Source of the DNA: Astropecten irregularis
Lineage: Eukaryota > Echinodermata > Asteroidea > Paxillosida > Astropectinidae
Direction of reading: 5' to 3'
Length of the DNA stretch: 64,000 nt
NCBI GenBank assembly: GCA_963971285.1
Contig: OZ020246.1
Location: 23,155,494 to 23,219,493 of the forward strand
Of this stretch, positions 45,718 to 57,739 are shown piece after piece; within the stretch, counting starts at the first letter, position 1, and each line of letters starts with the position of its first letter. Made by a program: the position numbers and the translations under genes. The notes under the pieces were generated by a model that worked only from the letters and a program-made list of their open reading frames with translations, did no database searches and was not told the origin of the DNA.

Positions 45718-45847
45718 GTCTCCTGATCTGATGAGGACTAGATCAGGCTAGTTGAAACGTTGAGACCTTACGAGAAGTGCGAACGAAATAGAAGTGCAAA
45801 AGTATGAACGATTCTTACATGGTGTTTCCGCAAATGATCCACATACC
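45718..45847 (+). repeat. Hammerhead-like repeat, copy 3 (best-preserved core)
   Basis: Just downstream of KDSR. It reads GTCTC, then CTGATGAG (45728-45735), a 6-bp stem GACTAG/CTAGTT with loop ATCAGG, GAAAC (45774 region read as 45754-45758), GTT and GAGACC (45762-45767). The remainder of the repeat (CGAACGAAATAGAAGTGC, TGGTGTTTCCGC) follows and ends at CCACATACC. An extra CTGAT precedes the core. The order of conserved boxes matches the hammerhead ribozyme core; activity is not shown. Confidence 0.7.
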
Positions 45848-46003
45848 AATTGTCACCACGCAAAGCCCAAAATCTTTCTTGGTACATGTTGCAGTTGTCG
45901 CGAGTCCAAGCCTAGTTTCCGGCCACCCATACATGCCAGACCAATGAGTCAATCGAATAGAGGATACTAATACTGAATCTTACGATGGTTTGACCACCTT
46001 GAA

Positions 46004-49000
46004 TTACTTCTTCTGACTTTCTTTTTCTTTGTAACATTTCATGACAATCTTGTTGAAATCCGCAACGAAGATGAACGAAATGGCCTTGAAAAGACTCATC
46101 AGGACAACCTAGAGAACATAAAACGGCGGACAAAACAAAAATCTCAATCAAAAATATTGCCAAAAGTGCCATATACTGCACTGCAACAACAAAAACACCA
46201 TGAAATGTTCACCTAACTTTAATTAAATCATCATAACCACAAGGAAAACTGACTGGATTTTAAGTCATTAAAAAGTGAATGAAGAAAAATTTGCTGGAGC
46301 TTGAATTGAGCCGCGACCACTGGAATACCATACCAGTGCTCTACCAACTGAGCTATTCAGCCCTATGTTGGCAGTGCCCAAATTCATTATCTTTGTTTAT
46401 TTGGCAGAGGCCACGACGAAACCACTCACACACTGCTATATCCCAATGATCATTTGAGATACACACAGCAATGTTGCAACCTGAGAAACAGTGCATGCAT
46501 GGGCGATCACTCAAAGAGGATGTGGACTATTAACCAATATAATCATGACTGGATTATTTTGAAGTCATTGAAAAGTGAACGACACAAACACCACTTATAA
46601 AGAGACTATAAAGAGCTACTCTTTTTAAGAGAGTAGCTCGACAACTTCCTACTGACCCCAGTGATCCACGTCATTTAAGGTGACAAGTACCTTCACCTCT
46701 GAGTGGCTTTCCAGCAACATAAAATCACAGAGAACTTACTTGTAAAAAGGCTTCCAGGAGGGACGTCACAGGAGACATACCACTACAGACTGTCGCTAGG
46801 AAAAAGCCGTCAATACCAATATAACTCTGGAACCTCCCACGCTGTCAATCACAGAAAAGGAAAGAGTGAAATTAAAAGGTGAAGGTGAAAGACTTACTAA
46901 ACCTAGCCACTCAAATAAAGATGAGGCCAATTTCATAGAGCTGCAATTAAGCACCTACTTAAGCACCAACATAAAATCAGTATGCTAACCAGGAGTCCTT
47001 GTGAATGTTATGCTCAACAAACAATGACCGAATACAAGTCAAAATATCACATGAAAATGTGGTTGGCAATTCTGTTTGATCAAGGAAGACATTTCATGCA
47101 TTTAAAGCAATTTTTGTGAAAAAGCAGCTCTATGAAATTGACCCCAGGGGCCAATTCATGGAGCTGCTAAAGCACAAATTAAATCAGTATGCCAGGCAAA
47201 ACTCCTTGTGAATGTTACATGTGTACTCAGCAAACAATGGCCGAATACAAGTCAAAAGCAATAAATATCACGTGAAAATTTGGCTGGTGATCCTGTTTGA
47301 TCAAAGAAGACTTTTCATGCTTAAGCAGGTTTATGAAATTGCCCCATGGTCAGTATGGGGAGTGAACTCATTATGCACCAATAAGAAATTTGCTATATGT
47401 ATTGGTACTAATTGTCCATACGTACCTTGGCATCTTGGACTAGAATTCTTGCAATCTTCTCTGGTTGATGTAGTCCGGATGCTTCCGATATGAGAACAGT
47501 TTCCCTGGGCTGTAACACAAATACAAATAGCCCTACATTATATTCTTCAAATAACTACAATTATGGATTCAAAAATGTAACAGGAGGGCAGAGCAGATCT
47601 TTCATGTCTGGAGACAAAGAGCAAATTAGAATTTCTCTTACCATGTTGATTTTATCTGCAGCCAGCATGGGTGTATCCGTATCAGGTGGGAAGTTTATTG
47701 TTATGTAGATATCGTACGGCTTGACCTACAAGAAACAGAAAACAGATTCACAGGACAACTCCATTTATATAGTGCATACATTTTTACAAGTACCGGTATA
47801 CAACTTTGTGCTTATTAGCAACTAAGGAAAGAGTAGTGCCTCAACAATGATAGCCTTGGTTGGTACAGGTTGGTGAAGATTGATGACTACTTGGTGAGGT
47901 GTCATGGCCTAGTGGTCTGGCGTGTCATACTCAAGATCTTGTGGAGTTGTGTTCAATCTACAGATTGTGGGTTCGAATCCAGCCATGGGCTAGTGGTGCT
48001 TGCATCCTTGGGCAAGACGCTGTCACATTATTGTTCCTCTTCAGGTGTAAATGGGAACCTGCGAGGGTAGAGATGGCTTTGTGCTTGATTAGCCTTTGTG
48101 CGCTTTGCAGGCAGCTGTGGGCTGTATACTCCCCAGGGAGCTGAGATTGTTTCAGGAATGTACATTGTAAATGGGCCCAATGACCCATTATGATAATAAT
48201 GTTGTAAAGCGTTGTGATACCACTTGAGTAAGAATGCTAAATGCTTACATTATTATTATTATTACTTGAATATGACCTCCTCTAACCTCCATCTGTAATG
48301 TTTCTGCTAGTCCTCTGAGGGCAAACTTGCTGCTGCCGTATGCCGTGTAGCCATAAACACCCAGCTGGCCTGCTTGTGAGGCTACAAATGCTATCCGGCC
48401 GTGTTTACGTTCCTTCATGTAGGGAAGCACAGCTCTGGTTGGGTACACGGATCCGATGAAGTTTGCATCCATCACTCGCTGAGGAAAACAAAGAAAGACA
48501 AATCCTCTACTTTTAAATTCTTTAATACTAGGCTATTCCAGTGAGCATAATGTCTAATTACCAATGTTGATGTTTTTTCACTAAATTTACCGGTAGGCTT
48601 ACCCTTCACTGTTGAATATTGGCACTGTAATTTGAATTTATAATTTAAGCAACCAAATGAAAAATCTTAATAACAAGGCTTTATGAAAGTGTAAACCTCT
48701 GAGCATTTTAGCTAGCAGGAACCTTTAACAATACCACAAGCCAATACTGTGCAGTGAAGTATATTCCAAGCAGGCCATACAATGGTATCATTACCAGCAA
48801 TGATGGAGGAATTTTCTGCAAGCAAGCGTTCTGAATTTACCTTGAAGTCCCCGATGTCGGTATCCTCAAACGAGAGAGCTCTTGACATACCAGCTGAGTT
48901 GACGAGAAGATCACAGGGTCCGATCTCATCTACCGACTGGAATAAAAAACACACAAAACATACCAATAAAATAATTCTCTTGTGAATAGGGGCCATTCAA

Positions 49001-52000
49001 TTGAGGTTAGGGCAGGATCTGTTTATATTGTCAGATTGTCTTTTACATGATAGGCCATGCACATTTCCAATTTTCCATCAAATAGCGTTCCGCACTAATG
49101 ACGTCACACCACGCGCGACGCGCACAAATACTTCCACTCATGCTTCCACTCACCACACGTTTGCATGGCCACGTTGCAATGTTTGTCTGAGGTTCGTTGC
49201 TATTTTTAGCATAAGTGCGCAGCGCTATTAGAATGAAATTTTCATTTGTAGCAAGTTACAAGAGGAAGTTATAAAATTAGAATTGATAATAAAGGATAAT
49301 TGATGACACATTAACATATTAGAGATCAGGGGTCGATTTAACTGATTTCACTAAACTCATCGTAACTTACTATCAATCGTAGGACTTATGATGCATTGCA
49401 GCCCTAAAGTAGGATACGATGGGCTATCTTTGGTAATGATCGTAAGGCTTCGTGAAATCCACCCCAGTACAATTCTTGCCCCAACTCGATGGAAAGGCCA
49501 GAATCTAGCCAAGACTTGTAAACTGGGGACAAATTTTTGAACCACTACAGTAACATCTGGCTGTCCTCAGGAGGCACAGTAGCCCTAAATCTCAAGCTTC
49601 ATCCTCAGCTGCATACACATCCATGATATCACAATGAATAGGATGTTTGACAACCACACATCTCAAAGATACTAGCTCCATAGTATAGAGCTGCTACAAA
49701 CTTGTAGAACCCACAAGTGTATTCACCCGTGCTGCCAACTTGGTGAAACCTCCTCAAATCTTAACAGACCTTTTTGATGGCTTCTTCAACTGCTGAATAT
49801 TCATGACTGACATCCACAGAGAGACAAAGGATCTTCTGCAATGATAAAGATATCAAGGTTTGAGTTGGACTTGGAGACATAAAATACATTCCACAGGATC
49901 GTACTGAACATTACACACATGTATACATTAATTTCATGAAGTACTGTGTCCATATTACAAATTATTTAATACCAATCAACTTCATGATGTTAAATTGGGC
50001 ATAAAAATATTGCACTTGATAGCCTGATATTTCATTCTTGATGAGATACTAGACAAAACTATAATGTATCTTTCAAATGTAATATGTAGCTTCAATGGGT
50101 ACCGTCTTCTAAGAAATCTGAGTTAACTATGGGGGTCATTATTTTGGACAAGCACCAGTATAAAGGCCAAGGCCAAGCACAATGCAGGTCATATGTGTAA
50201 CTGTAGCATGTGTAAAATCTATGACCTATGTTTGTAAACCAGGATTTCACTGATTAGCCAGGTTGCACTATAAGTTCTTGAATGCTTACCTGTCGATCTC
50301 TGTCCACAATGTACTGCTGTAGTTCTTGCTCAGTCTGATCTAGCCTTGCCTGAAATCAAACGAACAAAGATAATTGACAATAGGTACACCACCAACATAG
50401 GGCTGGATAGCTCAGTTGGTAAGAGCGCCGGTATGGTATTCCTGAGGTCACTGGTTCGAATCCCACTCCAGTCACTTTTTCTTTGTTCACTTTTCAATGA
50501 CTATTCTGAAATCAATTAGAGCAAATCGCATTGTTTTCACCAATGACCCCAGCTAGCTCGTTGGTCTAGAAACTAGTAAAACATCAGGGGGGGGGGAGAG
50601 GGGGGATGCTTACTTGGTTTCGAGCAAGAATGGTGACGCTCGCTCCTTGCTTTAATACTTCGACAGCCACTGCCCTTCCAATGCCACTGGATCCACCCGT
50701 AATCTGCAAACATCAACAGAAATATCCTTTAATATTTGTGCGTGATTTAATAGTCTCTGGTGTACGTTCTTTCTCGAAGGAGAAAATGCTTCCACAAATG
50801 CATCCAAACATGCCAAATCTGATCAGATTTTCACTATGCATGTGGATTATGTTTGTAAAATAAAAAAGGGGGGAGGGTTAATGTCTAAATAATGCCGTAA
50901 TGCCTATTATTCCATGAAATTTATCTTAGGTACTTTACAATGAAAACGGAGACACTAGAGAAATAAGATCTTAGAAAAAACAAATGGAAAGAATTCCACT
51001 GATGGCCAGGTTATAATAGTCTAATCTAAGTGAGTAAGAGTTTGGCCTAAATTACTGTTGAACTTCAAACTCAGCTGTATAAAACTGAGGTAGCATTTAA
51101 GCATATCTGAAATTAAAAGGGTGTTTTGACCTACATCAATGATACACTTCGAATGCAGTGGAAGCCCCACCTTCCCCCCACCCACCTTTATTTGGGCGAT
51201 TGTGGGTTGACGGGATCCCAAAACACGTTGATTTTTTTGGCTCTGAACTAACTTCTACATGTACTGCTCAAAAATGATACTTTTGACTTTCAGCAAATGT
51301 TCCTGGGTCCTTAAAAGCCTAGATTGAAGAAATTTGTTAAACATTTCAGGGTTAAAATTCAATTTTCTTACGCGCTTCTTGTAAACTTTAAAACAGACCG
51401 TCTGATTGCGTGAGGCCATTTTGTCTGGTCTGGTTAGTCTAGTGCCCAGACCCAACAGATCAAGAGTCCTCAAAATGTCAGAGTGGAAACCAGACTATTC
51501 TCGTCTGCGGGCGGCCGTCCGTGCGGCGGTGAAATGTTACAATCTTGGTTACCGTTTTTACTCCATAATTTCCCTCAAAAATCAAAGCCCTGCCCTCTTT
51601 CCAAAAATCTAACCTTGGTAATATAGAGGAGGAGACCAACAAAGTATATGTAGGTAAGTTACTTTTCAAAAAGTAGTTTTCTTTCCTTTATAGTTTTAGG
51701 ACCCGTCAACCCACAATCCCCTTTATTTTTACTCTCAAAAGTAAAAACACTCTCTGCAGCATGAGCATATAATGGCTGTCGGTTCCATGCATGGGGAGGT
51801 GGCGGAGTTGTGCACAAGGAATGGAATTCCCTTTCCCACAAGTCAAAGAAACATGCATTTTAGTTTTCCTAATAAACTATACCAAACGTGAGAAATCAAC
51901 AACCGTCACACGCGTCACTGCGAACTGTTGTACAGTAATAGTAGTTCTAGGCCCAGTACAGTACATGTAGTACGTTAGACATGTTAGAGCATGAGATACA

Positions 52001-52269
52001 TAGGCCCCCCCTAGTACTAGTACTACAGTACTAGCTAGGGCCAGTAGGCAGTACCGATCACAATGGCCCTAATAACACAACACAGAACTTTGAACATGAA
52101 GAAGGCGGCGCGGCGTAGTCTGGTCTTAGTCGCCGAACATACTCACCACAACATGGGATTGTTTCAGGTCCAGCAACTTAGGACGAGTTGAAGACGTTAA
52201 CCATAGTATGATAACAACACAAAGCACAGCAACAGCGACAGCTATGAACAAAAATGAAGTGAATTCCAT
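46004..52269 (-). CDS. KDSR: KDSR, 3-ketodihydrosphingosine reductase
   Basis: Ten exons on the minus strand: 52269-52147, 50703-50614, 50349-50290, 49835-49770, 48936-48841, 48478-48287, 47725-47642, 47509-47426, 46841-46740, 46108-46004. Every junction is phase 0; the product is 333 aa (human 332). An N-terminal membrane segment is followed by a short-chain dehydrogenase fold. TGGSSGIG (43-50) binds the NADPH cofactor; NSAG is at 126-129; the catalytic set is N151, S179, Y192 and K196. PPDTDTP is the conserved loop after the active site, and hydrophobic C-terminal segments anchor the enzyme. KDSR reduces 3-ketodihydrosphingosine to dihydrosphingosine on the cytosolic face of the ER, the second step of sphingolipid synthesis. 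Introns carry three SINEs and a tandem MITE pair. Confidence 0.96.
46225..46440 (-). mobile_element. SINE-A, near full-length copy
   Basis: In KDSR intron 9, sense to the gene. On the minus strand it has a leader with AACAAAGATAATGAATTTGG, an A-box-like TAGCTCAGTTGGTAGAGC (about 46339-46356), a decayed B-box, and a tail with CACTTTTTAATGACTTAAAA and TTTTCCTTGTGGTTATGATG. The head resembles a tRNA, so internal RNA polymerase III boxes are expected. Confidence 0.7.
46923..47146. mobile_element. Palindromic MITE family P, tandem copy 1
   Basis: KDSR intron 8. GGCCAATTTCATAGAGCTGC at the left, CAAACAATGACCGAATACAA inside and AGCTCTATGAAATTGACCCC at the right. A second copy follows with no spacer. 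Confidence 0.7.
47146..47345. mobile_element. Palindromic MITE family P, tandem copy 2
   Basis: GGGGCCAATTCATGGAGCTG at the left and TTTATGAAATTGCCCC at the right. It shares the border with the preceding copy, so the two are head-to-tail. Confidence 0.7.
47893..48270 (+). mobile_element. tRNA-derived SINE (SINE-B type) with ATT tail
   Basis: KDSR intron 6, opposite to the gene. A-box-like TGGCCTAGTGGTCTGGCG (about 47904-47921), B-box GGTTCGAATCC (about 47970-47980), a body with CATCCTTGGGCAAGACGCTG, and a (TTA)n microsatellite tail at about 48250-48266. The body differs from 22285-22626, so these may be two families. Confidence 0.7.
50364..50515 (+). mobile_element. SINE-A copy with intact A and B boxes
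   Basis: KDSR intron 2, opposite to the gene. A box TAGCTCAGTTGGTAAGAGC (50408-50426) and B box GGTTCGAATCC (50453-50463) are intact, and the CTTTTTCTTTGTTCAC and TTTTCAATGAC tail blocks follow. The tRNA-like part is 50401-50473. Confidence 0.75.
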
Positions 52270-52448
52270 GCTGGAATCTTACTTTAAAATTAACATTTAT
52301 GCAGCTCAGCTTGAGTACACTTCCGTGTATTTTCAACTTGTGCGGCAGATTCATGCAGCAGGGTCAAAGGTCACGGTCCGAGCCTGGCTAGTCTTCTTTA
52401 AAGTTGTGAACGTAGCTTAGCCAATCAACCTCCTACAATAATGTAAAA

Positions 52449-52519
52449 AATTATTAACAATTAACACGCGGTCCATTTCTGGAAATTGACCGCGTGTTAA
52501 TTGTTCATGTTTAATAATT
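52449..52519. repeat. Perfect-stem hairpin upstream of KDSR
   Basis: CAATTAACACGCGGTC and GACCGCGTGTTAATTG form a 16-bp perfect stem around a 14-base loop. AATTATTAA and TTTAATAATT extend it with a bulge. It starts 180 bases upstream of the KDSR start codon. Confidence 0.8.
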
Positions 52520-55500
52520 ATTTAAACTGAGTCAGTTATCTACTCGATCATTGTAACAAGATGACATAAATTTGGGAAAATGACTCTTCAGCCTCAGCTC
52601 CATGGCCTATTCGCAGAGGGGTCTAAAATGGCTTGAAAGTTGCCTATCTGATCAATATTATGATACAGCACACCTGCAGCCTGGGGGAAAGGACTATTAT
52701 GCGGCAGTCAGGTCGATCGAGTCAGAAAAAAAGACAATTGTCAAATCATGATTCTGAAAATTAGCTCTTTCCCCGAATTGCTAAATTCAAGCCACCAAAT
52801 CTTCCCACTCAATGTCGACAGGACGTGAAATCTCCCACACTTTCCTGTCTCGATCTAACTTTCTTGATATCAAAACGCATATAGCTGGCAGCAGCTGGGG
52901 GACAGGTAATTCCCCTTCCCCGCCTAGTATGTTCATCATCACTGAACCACATGCTTCAATGATAAACTATGTATGTCAAGACTTTTACGGCAGATTTCCA
53001 AGACAGTTTTCAAGAGCAAATAAAAATCACAACGAAAAACCACTAGGAGGAGACTAGCAGATTCTTACCAACAGAGGGCGTCATTTCCATTAGGGAATAA
53101 TTTGGGTGACTGGTTGCGTGGGCGCGCACTGACGGAGCTAGTAGGGTTCCGTAGCGTGGATTTTCAGGAAAATGACAAAGCAAGTTGATTTTGCTGGCTG
53201 ATTAAATTCTCCTGTTTGATGTTTTCGCCTCGACTTCCACACTGCCGTGAAATGCATTGCTTTCACCCCCACACCCCGAAATGAATTATGTATATAGAAG
53301 TACTTATATAGACCCAGGATAATTGAAACGCATGCCTGATCGAGCTGAATGACCAACCGTAGGATCTACATACCAACCAATGAAAATAATAATTAATCAA
53401 CCAACCAACAAAGAAAGAAAGAAAACCGATTATACAAACCGAGGGTATTATAAATTTTTGCTGATGGATTCATGCAATCGAAATTAAAATGTTGACTCGA
53501 AGCAAAGAGCAAACTAAGCCGGCATGTTTGTCGAATGAGTTTCGAAACACGGTCTTGGGCTCGGGTTCCTAAGCTTCGGTTCATGTTGTGTATTAAATTA
53601 CAAGTGTAATAATTTGAGCTATATACGGGACTAGAAGTAGGAATACATTTTCTGTTTAAAACAGAAAAACGGAGCAACGACGGAAAATGTTGAATTTTCA
53701 GCTCAAAGGATTGCGGAGACGGAAGATTACTTAGCCGGTGTCTGGAAGAGGCCCTTTTAGTTTCAACCGAAACTAATAATCGCCAATAATACCAAGAAAA
53801 TTGATGACATATATCATTATACTTCATGCGGTTTTAAATGCACAGTCGCCCTAAACAGGGCTAAAAGTGGGAAATGTGGGCGCATCTTGACGCACTTCCT
53901 CAATTTGGATGATTGCAACCCGTTCTGCCGATTCCAAACTGAAACGATCTTAGAAACTTAGAAATCGAAAAGTGACAAATCGTTCAGTTGAGGCTGCCCG
54001 GGGTGTGTTTAGATTCACGCTAGTCTTAAGGATGTGTGGGGGCGGAGACTCTGGGGGGAAAACTGATTGATGGGAGGGGAGAGCGAGAGCTGGAGAGAGG
54101 AGGAGGGGGGGGGGGGTGGCTGTTATTTCTGTTCCGATATAGGCCATTTTTGCCATATACTTTGCAAGATTAAATTTATGTCCCACACTAATGCCGTTAA
54201 CTACTACGCGTCAGGTTATGCGCAATGAGGCAGCTGCAGACATTATGGAGCAGTGTTGAATATTGGTCAATTACACGGTATGTACTAACATCACTTGTTT
54301 TATGTTCTAAGGCTAGAGACTATGCATGCATTGTGAATAATAGACGTTGAGGGCGCAATACTGAGCCGCGATCATGAATACTGTTGAGTTGAAGCTGGAA
54401 ACATGCTTGAAATCTTAGACTTGGCTATGTTGAAATTAAGGCAAATGAATGTGCGGCTTTGACTTTGTTTAATTTTGTATTATCACAGCATTATCTTCAT
54501 TATTATTACAGGCCCTAACACTAATTTTCAACTTGCGTCGGCCACATGATCATGTGTATTGCATGAGTGCAAGTTAATGTTTGTTTTGTGACTATATAAT
54601 GGAAATTGCATGGAATTCTAGCCTCCAAAGCAGGAAATTTCAAGTTTAGGCCAATCTTAATGTGCTGTGAGTATTTGCGTGAATTTTTCACCGCCAGCTT
54701 TTACTTCGAATCAATCTTAACACTCGTTGTCGACATAGGGGCTTCCCCACCACTGCAAGCGATTATCGGGCGTAGGGGTCTAAAAACGTACCCTCTCTCT
54801 ACCAGCACCATCTTCAGATCCTAAAAGTTAAACGTAAATTTGTGAACATGTCTCATATTACCAATCCTGTACTGTACTTTTAAAGATATTTCCAAACTTT
54901 TGTTTTTTTGTCAAAGAATTGGAGATTCATGGGCAAAAATACCAAGGAAGATACAGTAACAGTCATCTGTGAAATATTCAGTCCCATACGGTGCCCACTT
55001 TTTGAGACAACAGTGAAAAGGTTCTCGGTATTTTTAAATCTATTCAAAGGAGGTTTGTTCTCCCTGAGATCTAAACTGTTTTCGGTCAATTGGTTTCACT
55101 CTATTCTGGATAAATGCCGTATTTCAGGCACAAATATTTAAACGGCATGTTTCTAGCATCACCATATTTATATTGCCCTGTAAGTAGGTAAATTATGTGT
55201 GAAGATTTCTGTTTTGGTATGCTGCCTTTAACTATACCTGTCCCGAGTTCGGCGTTGTGCATCGCGGTCGATGAGTAGGCCTACGTGCTTGTGGTCAATC
55301 CATGCATGCCTTCATGCTGCACCGATCTGGTGGGAAATGAACTTGGGATCTTGCCGATCATCGGTGGGTAGACATACGTGACCAAGGTATATATTGGACT
55401 TGGCGATGGTTTTCCAACCCCGTGTCATTTACCTTGATTATAGGGACTCAGGTTCTTTTTCTGGTTTCGATCTGGGTATTCCATGTCATGGTTACCGTTT

Positions 55501-55807
55501 TTCCACTATTCCACTTTAAGTTAAGTTTAATTAAGTTTAGTTCCCAAATCTGGTAATCTCCAAAATGTTCGGGCTATAGGCCTAACCGCCATCATCGTCG
55601 CGATCTCGTCCGACCACTGCACAGCCTGCTCAATACGTCGCACTCTGGATGTACATTCGTTCTTGACCGAGTATTCAAAGGTGTCCCCTGTCCCTGAACT
55701 GTAAAAATCATTGCATGCATGCTTTTTGTAAAGGGCGATTCGAATGTCTGTATGTTTTCGGGCCAAAGATTGATAGTCTATGACGCTGCCGAAGACAGAG
55801 ATCTATA

Positions 55808-56285
55808 CTTTCACATTTGCCTTTGCCTTTGACTTTGCCTTCGCATTTGCCTTTGCCATTGCCTTTATATTTGCATTTGCCTATATCTTTGCGTTTGCCT
55901 TTGCCATTGCCATTGCCTTTGCCTATTATCTTTGCCTTGCTATTGCCATTGTCTTTGCCTTTGCCTTTGCATTTGCATTTGCATTTACATTGCATTTGCA
56001 TTTGCCATTGCCTTTGCCATTGCCATTGCCTTTGCATTTGCCTTTGCCATTGCCATTACCATTGCCTTTGCCTTTGCCTTTGCCTTTGCATTTGCATTTG
56101 CATTTGCATTTGTCTTTGCCTGTGCCTGTGCCTTTGCATTTGCATTTGCATTTGTCTTTGCCTGTGCCTGTGCCTGTGCCTTTGCCTTTGCCTTTGTCTT
56201 CGATGTCATTGCCTTTGTCTTTGCCTTTGCCTCGACATTTGCCATTGACTTTGCCTTGATTTGTCTTTGCCTTTGTCATTGCTTG
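55808..56285 (+). repeat. Hexanucleotide satellite (TTTGCC/ATTGCC)
   Basis: About 480 bases of 6-base units, mostly TTTGCC, ATTGCC, ATTTGC and CCTGTG variants. Several long open frames run through it on both strands, but all are products of the repeat period. Confidence 0.95.
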
Positions 56286-57675
56286 CGTATGTGCAATATT
56301 GAATGGTGAAAATCACCATTAAATGCTGTTTTGGTTTGGCATTGTGCAGTTTTCAAACGAATCCTCGAAGATTAAAAAATTGTTTGTTATGCCTATTATT
56401 TTCTTTATTTGATTATTTCTTTCATTTTTTTATCTCAAATTGCAAACTCTTGCTTTCACTGTGCACGCAAGTGTCGGATTCAAGACAAAACGGCACGCCT
56501 CTGTCGCGATTGATGCTTCCTGTCTCACAAATGATGCTGTTTTTGGTTCCTCGTAAAATCCTAAATTCAAACAAGATTTTCGCCAAAGGACTTAAACTTT
56601 AGGCATGAAGAATGCCTTATCGCACATCCGACCATTACCTGTTTTAGAAGCTGACGTTCCACTTTTACTAATTCGATTATGGAAAGGATGTCGAAATGCT
56701 TGAGCTGAATCTAAAAACAGGTACAGCTGGGTGCATGTACAGGGCAGGGCTTGTCTTTAGAATCAAGCAAGGGCCTGCCTTATCATGCAAATGGACATTC
56801 TTAAGAGGAGCTTAAATTTTAACGAATTATCTAGGGAAATTGCACCAAATGTTATCTTTTATGAAACAAGTGTTATGTATGGTGTCTGCCAGATAGCTTG
56901 GTATAGGGATAATAGCTCCTGATGTGGCAGATAGGTGCACAAAGATTAAGTTGAGAGACGCGAGTTTTTTCTTCAAAAATGTGAACTAGTTTGTGGGCTA
57001 GTATAGTCTAACGAAATCGAACAAATAAAATGGAAACGGTTATTTTTAAGAACCCCAGAAAGGCCATGGCACTGTGTGGATCTTAGGCACAAGAATACCG
57101 GGGACATTGGGAGCATTTTGTCAAAATTTGAAGAATTTGATGAAGCTACTTTTTGCCGGCGCTGTATTAGCGAAGAATGCGATGTCTGGACGCAAAATTA
57201 TCTTCTTCAGTTGAAACATGAGAAAACTCGACGACTTATAGGAATAAAGCACAATTTAACTTCTCTAAGAACAAATATTTATGTAAAATCAACTTGATTA
57301 GAAAAAAATACCAAAATAGACTGATCAAAATATTGCTCACGGTGCTTTTAGCAAAATGCAGTTGGGCCCTAATGGCAATCATCATTGAGCCAGCCCTTGT
57401 AATGTGTTAACCTAGATATAAATTGGGTTGTCAGTATTCGTTCCCTGGATGTGGACCAATAAATTCCAGAAACTTAAGGGGGCACTTGAGGACAATTTAC
57501 AACATACATCTTGAATGTCTTAAATTCTACCCTGCGTACAACCTTTACATTACGCCCACATTAATAGCAGTTACACTCCTCAGAGAGAATCTTTAAGAAA
57601 ACTGCCACAGTCCTGCCAAGTCGCGGTCTGCGGCTTCGGAAACAAATTGTAAAACGCCCGTTCATTTCAATTCCT

Positions 57676-57715
57676 TGACGTCAGTCCGAATTCCTACAAC
57701 CGGTTCTTTTATAAG
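57676..57715 (+). promoter_or_regulatory. CRE and TATA box of the small-peptide gene
   Basis: A perfect palindromic CRE, TGACGTCA, is at 57676-57683, and a TATA-like TTTTATAAG is at 57707-57715. The 24-base spacing places a start site near 57740. A CRE next to a TATA box is common in promoters of regulated hormone and neuropeptide genes. The link to the coding exon 500 bases downstream is inferred. Confidence 0.5.
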
Positions 57716-57739
57716 AGCGTCTTTGCTCTCGGTGTGTGG

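Larger units (their letters stand above)
43935..46003. other. Convergent 3' region of CCNDBP1 and KDSR
   Basis: Both genes end into this interval. The likely poly(A) signals are AATAAA at 44687-44692 (+) and at 45024-45029 on the minus strand, so the two transcripts probably do not overlap much. A MITE and a hammerhead-like repeat are listed separately. No other gene seen. Confidence 0.5.
52270..57660. other. Gene-free intergenic region
   Basis: The KDSR promoter should lie at the left edge. I see no supported gene. Contents: a hairpin at 52449-52519, a G run with GGAGAG repeats at about 54070-54115, an inverted dispersed-repeat copy at about 54870-55190, and a hexanucleotide satellite at 55808-56285. 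Open frames such as 53393-53827 (minus) have no recognisable domain. Confidence 0.5.

Noticed and set aside
49099..49106. CRE palindrome TGACGTCA
   Set aside because: It lies within KDSR intron 4, far from any start codon, so a promoter role cannot be supported.
50401..50473. Possible tRNA gene with intact A and B boxes
   Set aside because: The acceptor stem does not close well, the anticodon arm is not convincing, and the flanks match other copies of SINE-A.
53393..53827. 144-residue open frame on the minus strand
   Set aside because: No recognisable domain, no signal peptide and no neighbouring exon; composition is that of intergenic DNA.
55708..56309. Overlapping open frames of 86-159 residues
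   Set aside because: The hexanucleotide satellite has no stop codons in most frames, so these are repeat artefacts.
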